Part shown: positions 25,001-37,609 of the stretch, piece by piece | How the letters are laid out: each line of letters starts with the position of its first letter | Numbering within the stretch: position 1 is the first letter of the stretch | NCBI GenBank assembly: GCA_037074615.1 | Contig: CM073535.1 | Coordinates: forward strand, 13,555,001 to 13,619,000 | DNA length: 64,000 nucleotides | Origin: Leucaena leucocephala | Lineage: Eukaryota; Streptophyta; Magnoliopsida; Fabales; Fabaceae | Direction: 5' to 3' | Notes under the pieces: model-generated | Databases searched by the model: none | Told to the model about the DNA's origin: nothing | The model's input: the letters and a program-made list of their open reading frames with translations, nothing else | Position numbers and translations under genes: made by a program

Positions 25001-28000
25001 TAATTTCAAGGCTTTAATTTTGTCGCCAAGTCTTTCAATCATATTTCTTTCCTTTTCTTATAACTATATTAATTATTCACGACCTGAAATTCGATTATAA
25101 AATCTATAAAAGTCTTCTTTGACTTATGTCAATTTCATAAATGCCTTTGGATCATTATTATACACCATAGTAACCCTAAGGGCATATGGTGTTTTTATTC
25201 TTCTTTGCACTGTATCAGTATATATTGTTACTCTGCTCATTCATTCGTGTTCCCTTTTGATCTTTTAACCGTTTCCCATATGACCAAAATGCTCTCAATT
25301 CATCTATTGTCCAATATTTCCGCATTTTTGCGCTTTTTAGGATTTTTCTGGACATTAGATCACATGACTGTTAGGCTATATTACTGGGCCTCTGGGATGC
25401 CACTTGAGCCTTTAACTAGGTCCTATGCCTTTATGGGCTTAATTCCCCCGAAAACTTACCCAAAAGTATTTATCGTGTGTATTATATCACATTAAATTCT
25501 ATTATAAACTCTAGATAAGTCATTTTTAAGTTCTGCTAGTTTCATAATTTCTTATATTAATTGTTTTCTAAAACATTTTATCTGTTTATAAGGTCCAGAA
25601 GATCGTGTAATAATCCTTATACTTTAAAAATTAATATTAATTATTTGGGACATCAAAATGCAATTTCCAAAAATATGCTTGCTCTAATTACCATTCTCTA
25701 TCTACAAAAGTCTTTTTTGAGTTATGTCAATTTCATAAATGCCTTTGGGTCATTATTGTGCACCATACTAACTCTAAGGGCATAACAGTCATTTTATTCT
25801 TCTTTACACTACATCAGGATATATTCTGACTCTGGTCATTCATTTATGTGTCCCTTTTAACCTTTTAACTATGTCCCAAATGACCAAAATGCCCTCAATT
25901 CATCTCTAGTCCAATATTACAACACAGGGACACCTTAGCATTTTTGCACTTTTTAGGGTATATTATTCAGCCTATGGGATGCCAACTTAAGCCTTTAACT
26001 GGGTTATATGTGTTTATGGGCTTAATTCCTAAGGAAACTCAGTCAAAAGTATTTATCGTGTGTATTATATCACTGTAAATTCTATTATAAACTCTAGATA
26101 AGTCATTTTTTAGTTATTTTATTTTCATAATTTCTTATATTAATTATGAGAATTATCTATAAAATTTTATTTGATTATAAGGTTTAGAAGATCCTGTAAT
26201 AATCTTTACACTTTAAAAATTAATATCAATTATCTAGGACCTCAAATCGAAACTTCCAAAAATATGCTTGATCTAATGACCATTTTCTATTTGCGGGTAA
26301 AATTTGAGTACGTAACATTTTCTGGTAATTTTGGGTTGTTTATGGCTCAATTTCTCAAAATTATAATTTTTCACTTGAATTTGACAAATTGCACTTTAGT
26401 CCCTGAATTTATAAAATTTATTTTTGTCCCTCACCTCAAATTTAAAAATTCCAAATTTGTCCCTTATTTATAATTTCAAAACTTGAATTTGGTCCCTAAG
26501 TCTTTCAATCATATTTCGTTCCTTTTCTGATAACTATATGAATTCTTCATGACCTTAAATTCCTTTATAAAATTTACAAATGTCTTCTTTCAGTTATGCC
26601 AATTTCATAAATGCCTTTGGGTCATTATTGTACACCATACTAAGCCTAAGGGTATAATGGTTATTTTATTCATCTTTACACTTTATACGGATATATTTTG
26701 ATTCTGGTCATTCATTCGTGTGTCCCGTTTGACCTATTAACCGTGTCTTAAATGACCAAAATGCCCTCAATTCATCTCTTGTCCAATATTACAACACGGG
26801 CATTTATGCATTCTTGCACTTTTTAGGGTTTTTCTGAACATTAGCCCACATGGCTATTAGGGTATATTATTCAGCCTATGGGATGCCAACTTGAGCCTTT
26901 AACTGGGTTATATGCGTTTATGGGCTTAATTCCTAAGGAAACTTAGTCAAAAGTATTTATCGTGTGTATTATATCACTGTAAATTCTATTATAAACTCTA
27001 GATAAGTTATTTTTCAGTTATTGTATTTTCATAATTTCTTATATTAATTGTGAGAATTATCTATAAAATTTTATCTGATTATAAGGTTTAGAAGATCATG
27101 TAATAATCTTTACACTTTAAAATTAATATCAATTATCTGGGACCTCAAATCGAAACTTCAAAAAATATGCATGCTCTAATGACCATTTTCTATTTACGGG
27201 TAAAATTTGAGTCCGTAACATTTTCTGGTAATTTTGGGTTGTTTATGGCTCAATTTCTCAAAATTATATTTTTTCTCTTGAATTTGACAAATTGCACTTT
27301 AGTCCCTGAATTTATAAAATTTATTTTTGTCCCTCACCTCAAATTTAAAAATTCCAAATTGGTCCCTTATTTATAATTTCAAAACTTGAATTTGGTCCTT
27401 AAGTCTTTCAATCATATTTCTTTCCTTTTCTGATAACTATATGAATTCTTCATGACCTTAAATTCCTTTATAAATTTTACAAATGTCTTCTTTCAGTTAT
27501 GTCAATTTCATAAATGCCTTTGGGTCATTATTGTACACCATACTAAGCCTAAGGGTATAATGGTTATTTTATTCATCTTTACACTGTATACGGATATATT
27601 TTGATTCTGGTCATTCATTCGTGTGTCCCGTTTGACCTATTAACCGTGTCTTAAATGACCAAAATGCCCTCAATTCATCTCTTGTCCAATATTACAACAC
27701 GGGCATTTATGCATTCTTGCACTTTTTAGGGTTTTTCTGAACATTAGCCCACATGGCTATTAGGGTATATTATTCAGCCTATGGGATGCCAACTTGAGCC
27801 TTTAACTGGGTTATATGCATTTATGGGCTTAATTCCTAAGGAAACTCAGTCAAAAGTATTTATCGTGTGTATTATATCACTGTAAATTCTATTATAAACT
27901 CTAGATAAGTTATTTTTCAGGTATTGTATTTTCATAATTTCTTATATTAATTGTGAGAATTATCTATACAATTTTATATGATTATAAGGTTTAGAAGATC

Positions 28001-28456
28001 CTCTAATAATCTTTATATTTTAAAAATTAATATCAATTATGTGGGACCTCAAATCGAAATTTCCAAAAATATGCTTGCTCTAATGACCATTTTCTATTTA
28101 CGGGTAAAATTTGAGTCTGTAGCATTTTCTGGTAATTTTGGGTTGTTTATGGCTCAATTTCTTAAAATTAAAATTTTTCTCTTGAATTTGACAAATTGCA
28201 CTTTAGTCCCTGAATTTATAAAATTTATTTTTGTCCCTCACCTTAAATCTAAAAATTCCAAATTGGTCCCTTATTTATAATTTCAAAACTTGAATTTGGT
28301 CCCTAAGTCTTTCAATCATAATTCTTTCCTTTTCTGATAACTATATCAATTCTTCATGACCCTAAATTCCATTATAAATTTTAAAAAGGTCTTCTTTCAG
28401 TTATGTCAGTTTCATAAATTCCTTTGGGTCATTATTGTACACCATACTAACCCTAA
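22089..28456 (-). repeat. Tandem array of ~900-bp monomers, part 3
   Basis: Anchors near 22536, 23424, 24265, 25168, 25767, 26640, 27543 and 28447 give spacings of 888, 841, 903, 599, 873, 903 and 904 bp. The 599-bp interval has a ~300-bp deletion near 25702 that joins ccattctctat to ctacaaaagtc. The last monomers (about 25.9-28.45 kb) share private variants such as cacgggcatttatgcattc and gttgtttatggctc and are nearly identical, so they duplicated recently. The open frames of 69-100 codons that recur here encode only repeat sequence. Confidence 0.92.
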
Positions 28457-29711
28457 GATAAGGAAGCCTCACAAGTTGGTTAACTCATAATAGAGAGAGT
28501 ACCCATGAAGTTAATTTCAGATAGCCTTATTACTATGAGGGATTGAACTCAGAATCTGCTTACACACAATAGGAACTAAGTAATCAAAGTTAAAGTTTTT
28601 AGTCTTGAGTAACATTTATTTATGAGTTTGTAGATAATATGTCTAAGGAAGAGAAAAAGAATATCTCATAAGATATGAGAAGGGGTTAAATAAGAATAAA
28701 GAGATCTTTAAGATGAGATTACAGAGAATAAGAATGAGGACAAATAAATCCTCCTGATGAGAATAAAGAGATTAGAAGGCCAGATAGACCTAAAAGATAC
28801 AATATGAGAAGGTCTAATACGAAGTGGCTTTGTAGCTTTGTAGCTAGCTTTGTAAACATATAGAGAGGCTCCCTTTTTGAAAGGGATAAGATGTTTTAAT
28901 GCTATGTTACATATGAAATAGCAAGTGAGAGCTTTCACTCCTTGCATGAAATGCCAGGCATTATGTTATGTTTGTAAAATATGCTAAAGCTCCAAATGTT
29001 AAAGTTGTACAAGCTCTGTGTGATAGAGTTGTGCAAGCTCTGAGTGTTAGAGCTATGCATATTAAGAAAAGGAATGCTTGAGCTCTAATGTTAGAGCTTT
29101 TCATTCATGGGCAGGAATGTAGTCATGTAATATGTTGGCCAGGCATTATGCATGTTAGAGTATGTGCTCATATGTGCTCCTATTTAGTAGTAAAGTAAAG
29201 AAAGAAATAATAATGACATAAGTCCTCTCTCTGTATTATGATAAATTATTAAAGATGATAAGAAGAGTATGATGATATGAAATTTTTTTTGAAGATTTAC
29301 GGATGTTACGATAAGTAATAAAAGATATGTGCTATAAAGTATGATGAGTAATTGATGAAAACTCTAGAATATAGTAATATTCGAGAGAGTTTAATATAAA
29401 AGGAATGGACACTACTTACAATTATAGTCTGGTGAGAAGTCCATATACAAATAGATGCATAGCAAGTAAGCAAGTAATAGAATGAAGTAGAGTTCAACCT
29501 TGATTGAGTTGATTCAGAACAGAAGAATAATCACAGCAAAGATATGAAGGTCTACGGATATGGAAAGTACTCTGCTAAGATGTTAAGATAGAAGATAAGA
29601 GATAAATTCCCAATCCTTAGTCATAAAGTGGAAAAAGGATATATATCTAAGATAGTTGATTGAGGTGTTAAGTAAATTTTGAAGACGAAATCTATTTTAA
29701 GCGGGTAGAAA
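28457..29711 (+). mobile_element. 3' internal end of a Ty3-type element, 5'-truncated
   Basis: Non-array sequence starts abruptly after the anchor ctaaccctaag and runs to an LTR. Its last bases read gacgaaatctattttaag followed by cgggtagaa, which resembles the end of internal regions in Ty3 chromoviruses of the Tekay/Del type, with a degraded polypurine tract just before the LTR. I see no coding domain, so only the 3' untranslated part is left. It contains imperfect ~30-bp direct repeats built on agctc...gttagagct (about 28985-29100). The truncation also removed ~300 bp of the flanking monomer. The family name is an inference from the boundary motif and LTR length. Confidence 0.7.
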
Positions 29712-32700
29712 TATCACATCCTAATTTTCCCCTATCTATATAATACAGATAGTGGAAGGAGGTTTGGAAAGGATTGTGATGATGAATAGAAAGGAAAAAT
29801 AATGATTAGACAAAGGTATAAAGATGAGGGACTAAAATCAAAAGTTTAAAAGTTCTATGGTGTAAAGTGTGAAGTAGACAAAAGCTTTGGACCATTAAGT
29901 GTAATTATGAAAAGTTGAGGGCCTAAAGTGTAATTTTTAAAAGTTCAAGGGAAAAATGGTAATTATTGAAAGTTGAGCCAAAAATGTCTAGAATCAGATT
30001 AGTCCCAAATTTTTCTAGTAAATAGAGAAAATTATTCTGATTAGTTTGGTACAACAAAGAATTTTGATGTGGAATCCCGAAAAATTTATATTAATTTTTT
30101 AAGAAAGGAAAATTAATACAGTATCCTCTAGACCTCAGAATCAGATGAAATTTGACACTAAATTCTTATAATTAATATGAGAATTTACGAAACTAATAGA
30201 GCTCAAAAGGAGTTCTATAGAATTTATTATGGAATTTACAATGGATTAAAATAACCGATAAATATGTTTCAGAGAAATTTCTTGAGAGTTGAGCCCATGA
30301 AGGTAGTGGATCATGTAGAGGGCCTAAAATGGCATCTTATAGGCCCAGTAATATTTTCATAAGTATATGGGATAGGGCTTATAAAGACTCAGAAAAATAT
30401 AAAATTACGAAAATACCACTATCTTGTGTTATTGAGTCAGAGTTAGATGAAGGGTATTTTGGTCATTTGACTAAGGTTAGATAGTCAAGGAGTGTTTCTA
30501 GAATAATTGATCAAGGTCAGAAAATACTCTGATGATGTGTGAAAAGAGGATAATGCCCTTGAGGTATTAAAGTAAATAAAGAACCAAGGGCCATTTTGGT
30601 AATCTATTAAGGGATCTGTAATTAAGTTTAGACCCAGTACAAGAATGTCTATGATAGGAAGAATCCAGATATTGGATTTAAGGTCAGAAAGCATATTATG
30701 GAATCATATAAAAATTAGAGTTACAAAATAGTCTAGTTTTTAGGAAATTGGATTGAATTGGTACCGAATTGGACTAGAATTTTTCCAAATGCTTCCTCCC
30801 TTTGTAATTTCGTCACATGGGCTTTGATGTGTCCTTTGATGATGTCATGGATGATGTCATCTCATTGGCTTCTAGGGCAAGCTAATCCAAGATCAAATAT
30901 GAGCCATTAGATCAAATAGTGCACAAAGTGATCTTGGCCATTCATTTTCCATCGAATTTTTCTATAAATACGCCCATTTTTCTGCACAAAACCATGGCCC
31001 TTGGAACCCTTGGGGAGGTTCAGCTCAAATGAAGAGTCAAGCCAAGACAAAGAAGATTCAAGGTACCAAAGTTCAAGCTAGCTAGAGATTAAGGTAAGTG
31101 ATCTATCCTAGTTTGTTTTCCTTTGATTTGGGGCCTTGAACTTAAGGTATTCATAGAAGAAAGTTGAGTTTTTTCTAAGGTGTATATGCTATCCAAAACC
31201 TTAGATGAAAGGAGAAAGAAGAAATTAAAGTTAGAGATATGTGATTAAAGTTTAAACAAGCTAGTTAGGTGATTGGTTGTTGAATCAAGTTGATATTCTT
31301 GACTTTGCCATGGTTGAACTATTTCAGTCTGCACTGTTCATGATAGAAGGAGATGAAATTTCAATGATCTAATGCTTCCATTGACTTCGTATGATGATTT
31401 TGTGTAGGATTGGATAGGTTTTAAACCTTGGAAGCATTGGGGTTCCAAGTTGTAGTTTTTGAAGTTATTCTCTATTACTATTCACTCACATGAACAGTGA
31501 TTGGAATTTCATGATTTTGATGTTTTTAATGGTTTTAAAATTAAAAGTTGTGTGGGATAAAGTAGAGAAACAATTATGGGAAGCATTGGAATCAATATGA
31601 GAACTTTTGGAAGAATTATGCATATTTTTCAAATCTGTCCAGAATAGTGCATAAGAGCTCAAATTTCATGATTCTAAGCTCATAAATGGATTCCAAACAT
31701 GGAATTGTGTAGGGTAAAGTCAAGACATCAATTGGTTCAAAGGCCAAGTCAATTAGTAAAGATCAAAGGAAGTTATGTTAGTTAAAGTAAGTTTAATGTC
31801 CAAGGAAGTTATATTGTAATGGATGGATGATTATGTGATGTTAGGATTTGATGATAGAATCCAAGGAGGCAGCCACACATCAAAGAGAAGTGAGAAGAAA
31901 GAGGAAAGATAAAGTGAAAGAAAGTCAAGTATATGAGGTAGTAAACTTACCTAAACTTGTATGTATTGCATGTTATGCTTGGTTGTACTATGGCTATGTT
32001 GAATTGTGTTGCTTATGCATATGAATGAAACTTTGTTTCTATGATTACTTTGGCCAATTTTATTTCATATGTTACATGGAAGCATGGACATTACACAATG
32101 TTAACACTTTCACAAGTAAGCACAAGTATTTACATTAATGCGTGTATTGTTTAGTGCCGTTTGCTATTGAGATTTCCCAGAAATCTCACCCCTTCCATGT
32201 AATCCCAATCCTAGCAAGTTTATTAATGATGAAAGAGGATGAAGAAGTATGAATAGAAGTTAGGGATTGGATAATGTATATGTTATATGATGAATGTATA
32301 AATTGTTGCAAGTAATGGTGTTATATGACATGTTTGGGTCACAATGCTCACGATGTAATTAAAAATAGTAAATGATGAGATAAATGTATGAAATTTTATA
32401 GACATTTAGTTAACATGTCAAGCTTAGTTTTGACACCAAGAACACCTTATTTTGATATCTGTACCAAGAGAACAAATTTTCCAAAGTAAGGGACCAGCAT
32501 ATAATTTTAGAATTTTTGACCAAATGAACAGTAATCTTTGATGATTAAACTATATTAATATGCTAAGTATTTGGTCAAAAAATTATTTTTTCCTTAAATT
32601 TCAAGATGTTATCTTCACATATCTTTTTGAATCACTTCATTTCAATTTTTTTAGAATTAATTATGATTTTTCAAAGTTCATCATCAAATCTGAAATACCA

Positions 32701-32822
32701 TATAAACAGTAATTATATAAGAGTAAAAATTTCAGATTTAGCTAATGGACTTTCAAAGTGTTATAAGTGGTTCTAAATGCTACTGAATGGTCCCTAATAC
32801 ATACAAAACTAAGGATGTTTCA
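29712..32822 (+). mobile_element. 3' LTR of the truncated Ty3-type element
   Basis: 3,111 bp, from TATCACATCC (degenerate TGTCACATCC) at 29712 to GGATGTTTCA at 32822. The U3 (29712-30960) carries one copy of the region that forms the array monomer in the opposite orientation. A TATA box (ctataaata) is at 30962-30970. About 130 bases downstream, inside the presumed transcript, is AAGGTAAGTG (31091-31100), a good match to a plant 5' splice site. The rest (31100-32822) is R/U5-like. The right flank is array monomer (aaactcactaaaaagtattt). Confidence 0.87.
30962..30971 (+). promoter_or_regulatory. TATA box of the Ty3-type 3' LTR
   Basis: ctataaatac lies at the same relative position as in the sister LTRs, followed after about 130 nt by the 5'-splice-site-like AAGGTAAGTG. 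Confidence 0.7.
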
Positions 32823-35800
32823 AAACTCACTAAAAAGTATTTATCATGTGTATTATATCATTGTAAATTCTATTATAAATTCTAGACAAGTTGTTTTTGA
32901 GTTCTATTAGTTTCATAAATTCTTATATTAATTATGATAATTATCTATAAAATTTTATCTAACTATATGGTCCAGAAGATCCTGTAATAATCTTTAGCCT
33001 TTAAAAATTAATATCAATTATCTAGGACCTCAAATCCAAATTTCCAAAAATATGGTTGCTCCAATTATCATTCTCTCTTTATGATTAAAAAATAAAAATT
33101 ACACTTTAGTCACTGAATTTATAAAATTTATTCTGGTCCCTCGCCTCAAATTTAAAAATTCCAATTTGGTCCTTTATTTATAAATTCAAAACTTGAATTT
33201 GGTCCCTAAGTCTTTCGTTGATTTTTCTTTCCTTTTCTTATAAATATATCAATCCTTCATGTCCTTAAATTCGATTATAAATTCTTCAAAAGTCTTCTTT
33301 TAGTTATGTCAATTTCATAAATGCCTTTGGGTCATTATTGTACACCATTGTAACCCTAAGGGCATAATGGTGTTTTTATTATTCATTACACTATATCAGG
33401 ATATATTCCGACTCTGATCATTCATTCGCGTGTTCCTTTTGACCAAATTTGCCTCAATTCATCTCTTGTCTAATAGTACAACATAGGGGCATTTACGAAT
33501 TTTTGCACTTTTTAGGGTTTTTTGAACATTAGACCACATGACTTTTAGCGTATATTACTGGGCCTATGGAACGCCAACTTGAGCCTTTAACTGGGTCCTA
33601 TGCCTTTATGGGCTTAATTCCCAAAAAAACTCACTCAAAAGTATTTATCATGCGTATTATATCACTGTAAATTCTATTATAAACTCTAGATAAGTCATTT
33701 TTTAGTTTTGTTAGTTTCATAATTTCTTATGTTAATTGTGAGAATTTTGTAAAAGAATTTATCTGATTATAAGGTCCAGAACATACTATAATAATCTTTA
33801 TACTTTAAAATTAATATCAATTATTTGGGACATGAAAATGAAATATCTAAAGTTATGCTTACTCTAATTACCATTCTCTATTTAAAAGTAAAATTTGGGA
33901 TTGTAACATTTTCGGGTAATATTGGGTCATTTATGGCGCAATTTCTCATAATTACAATTTTCTCTTGAATTTGACAAATTGCAAATTTATTTCCTGAATT
34001 TATAAAATTTATTTTGGTCCCTCACCTCAAATTTAAAAATTATAATTTGGTCCCTTATTTAAAATGTCAAAACTCTAATTTAGTCCCTAAGTCTTGCATT
34101 CGTATTTCTTTCCTTTTCTAATAATTATGTCAATTCTTCACGACCTTAAATGCCATTATAAACTCTACAAAAGTCTTATTTGAGTTATGTCACTTTCATA
34201 AATGCCTTTGGGTCATTATTGTACACCATTCTAATCTTAAAGACATAATGGTCATTTTATTCTTCTTTACACTGTATCAGGATATATTCTGACTCTAGTC
34301 ATTAATTCGTGTGTCCCTTTTGACCTTTTAACCATGTCCCAAATGACCAAAATTTCCTCAATTCATCTCTTGTCCAATATTACAACACACGGGCATTTTT
34401 GTAGTCTTGCACTTTTTAGGGTTTTTTTGGACATTAGCCCACATGACTGTTAAGGTATATTATTTAGCCTCTCGGATGCCAACTTGAGCCTTTAACAAGA
34501 TCATATTCCTTTATCGGCTTAATTCCAAAGAAAACTCACCCAAAAGTATTTATCATGTGTATTATATCATTTTAAATTCTATTATAAATTCTAGATAAGT
34601 CCTTTTTGAGTTCTGTTAATTTCATAAATTCTTATATTAATTATGATAATTTTCTATAAAATTTTATCTAATTATAAGGTCAGAAGATCCTGTAATAATC
34701 TTTAGACTTTAAAAATTAATATAAATTATCTGGGACCTCAAATCAAAATTTGCAAAAATACTCTTGCTCCAATTACCATTCTCTATTTATTGATAAAATT
34801 TTGGACTATAACACTTTTTGGTAATTTTGTGTTATTGATGGCTCAATTTATCGAAATTATAGTTTTCCCTTGAAATTGACAAATTGCACTTTAAACCCTC
34901 AATTTATAAAATTTATTTTGGTCACTTATTTATAATTCCAAATCTCGAATTTGGTCCCTAAGTCTTTCATTCATATTTCTTTGCTTTTCTATTAACTATA
35001 TCAATTCTTAACGACCTTACACTTCATTATAAATTCTACAACAATCTTCTTTGAGTTATGTCAATTTCATAAATGCCTTTGGGTCATTTTTGTATACCAT
35101 ACTAACCCTAAGAGTATAATGATTATTTTATTCTTCTTTACACTGTATTAGGATATATTCTGACTCTGGTCATTCATTCGTGTGTCCCTTGTGACCTTTT
35201 AACTATGTCTCAAATGACCAAAATTGCCTCAATTCATCTCTTGTCCAATATTACAATACAGAGGCCTTTTCGTATTTTTGCACTTTTTGGGGTTTTTTGG
35301 ACATTAGACCACATGATTGTTAGGGTATATTATTGGGCCTATGGGACGCTAATTTGAGCCTTTAACTGGGTCCTATGCCTTTATGGGCTTAATTCCTAAG
35401 AAAATTCACCCAAACGTATTTATCATGTGTATTATATCATTGTAAATTGTATTATAAATTCTAAATAAGTCCATTTTGAATTTTGTTAGTATAAATTCTA
35501 CAAAAAGTCTTATTTGAGTTATGTCAATTTCATAAATGCCTTTGGGTCTTTATTGTATATCATACTAATCCTAAGGGCATAATGGTCATTTTATTCTTCT
35601 TTACAATGTATCAAGATATATTCTGACTCTGGTCATTCATTCGTGTGTCCCTTTTGACCTTTTAACCGTTTCCTAAAGGACCAAAATGCCCTCAATTCAT
35701 CTCTTGTCTAGTATTACAACACCAGGGCATTTTCGCATTTTTTCACTTTTTAGGCTTTTTTCTCGACATTGGCCCACATAACTATTAGGGTATATTGGTA

Positions 35801-36461
35801 GGCCAATGGGATGCCAACTTGAGCCTTTAATTGGGTCCTATGCCTTTATGGGCTTAATTCCCAAGAAAACTCACCCAAAAGTATCTATCTTGTGTATTAT
35901 ATCACTATAAATTCTATTATAAATTCTACATAACTTCTTTTTTAGTTTTGTTAGTTTCATAAATTCTTATATTAATTATAAGAATTTTCAATAAAATTTT
36001 GTCTGATTATAATATCTAGAAGATCCTGTAATAATCTTCAGACTTTAAAGTTAATATCAATTATTTGGGATCTCAAATCAGAATTTTCAAAAATATGCTT
36101 ATCCAATTACCATTCACTATTTATGGGTAAAATTTGGGACTGTAACATTTTTGGGTATTTGGGGTTATTTATGGCTCAATTTCTCATAATTATATTTTTT
36201 CCCTTGAATTTTACAAGTTACACTTTAGTCCCTAAGTTTATAAAATTTATTCTAGTCCCTCGCCTTAAATTTAAAAATTCCAATTTGGTTCCTTATTTAT
36301 AATTTCAAAACTTGAATTTGGTCCCTAAGTCTTTCATTCATATTTCTTTCCTTTTCTGAATACTTTTCAATATTTCAATTTAATCATTTTCTTCCACTAA
36401 ATTTAACCTATTTTGTTATAGAATTTCATGTATATTAGATAATAAAATTAGGGATATTACA
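32823..36461 (-). repeat. Tandem array of ~900-bp monomers, part 4, ending in an LTR terminus
   Basis: Anchors are near 33349, 34231, 35102 and 35565; the last interval is shortened to 463 bp by a deletion near 35490. From about 36360 the repeat no longer continues as a monomer but runs into the LTR 5' end, read on the minus strand as TGTAATATCC (36452-36461). The whole array (1-36461) therefore looks like one LTR U3 whose central part has been tandemly amplified more than twenty-fold. Confidence 0.85.
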
Positions 36462-37609
36462 TTACTTACCTTAATTTCTAGCTAACTTGACTTTGGTACC
36501 TTGGATCTCTCTTGTCTTGACTTGGCTTTTCACTTGGGTAGCACCCCCTAAGTCTTCCTATTCTTTAAGCAAATGTGAAGGAGGTAGGAGTATTTATAGA
36601 CTTGAAGCAAGGTAAATTGATGGTTCAGATTGTTTTAGTTAATATTTGATCTAAGGGTCCATTTTTATTCTTGATCTTGGCTTGCCCACCATGTTAATGG
36701 ATGACAACATCCATGACATCATATTAGGTCATGTTTGGCATCTTTCAAAGTGTAAGGGTTTGTTTGGAAAATCCAGTTCAATCTAGTACTGACTCAGTCT
36801 AATTTCTCAAAATACCCTTCATTGATCTCTTGTTCAATATTACAACTGAGGGGCATTTTCGTAGTTTTTCCTTTTTAGGGTTTTTTTGAACATCGGCCCA
36901 GATAATTGTTAAGGTATATTACTGGGCATATGGGACGCCAACTTGGGCCTTTAACTGGGTCTAATGCTTTTATGGACTCAATTCCCAATATAACTCATCT
37001 AAAAGTACTTATCAAGAGTATTATTTCACTACAAATTCTATTATAAATTCTACATAACTTTTTTAAGTTATGTCAGTTTCATAAATTCTTATATTAATTA
37101 TGAGAATTTCTTATAAAATTTCATCTAATTATAAGGTCCAGAAGATCCTGTAATAATCTTCAGATTTTAAAAATTAATATCAACTATCTCGGATCTCAAA
37201 TCGAATTTCTGAAAAAATATGTCTGGTCTAATTACCAATCATTATTTGCTAGTAAAAATTAGGACTGTAACCTTTTTCGGCAGTTTTGGGCTATTTCTGG
37301 CTCCATTTCATTTAATTACAATTTTCTCTTGAATTTAAAAAATTACACTTTAGCCTATGAATTTATAAAATTTCATTTTGGTCCCTCACCCCAAATTTCA
37401 AAATTCCAATTGGTCCCTTATTTATAATTTGAAAACTCAAATTTGGTCCATAAGGTCTTTCCTTTATATTTCTTTCCATTTCTTAATACTTTTCAATATT
37501 ACAATTTAATCCTTTTCTTCCATTAAATTGGAACTTTTTCCCTTGAGAATTATATATATTAAACACACACTTTACATACATACTAGAGAAGAAAATTAGG
37601 GATATTACA
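36462..37609 (-). repeat. LTR-derived macro-unit e (short form)
   Basis: 1,148 bp, read on the minus strand from TGTAATATCC (37600-37609) to GGTAAGTAA (36462-36470). It contains one 900-bp-type segment, a TATA box (36591-36599) and a word ccaaggtaccaaagtcaa shared with the R region of the 3.1-kb LTRs. It lacks the second half-repeat present in units b-d: near 36800 the sequence passes directly from the gggcattt-type block to the promoter-proximal block. Confidence 0.8.
36591..36599 (-). promoter_or_regulatory. TATA box, macro-unit e
   Basis: ctataaata on the minus strand (plus strand tatttatag), about 125 nt upstream of the GTAAGT that closes the unit. Confidence 0.55.

Noticed and set aside
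26171..28280. Recurring open frames of 69-100 codons in the monomers (also at 388, 3960, 7716, 22063, 44130) with a shared pattern ending in ...VPHLKFKNS...
   Set aside because: They are the same repeat translated in one frame. Most other monomers have stops or indels in that frame, there is no domain or codon-level conservation, and the true sense of the sequence is LTR U3 on the opposite strand.
1..36461. CRISPR array or bacterial repeat interpretation
   Set aside because: Repeat units are about 900 bp without unique spacers, and the window has plant retroelement hallmarks.
1..36461. Centromeric satellite
   Set aside because: Monomer length and array size alone do not show this; no chromatin or positional evidence is available in the sequence.
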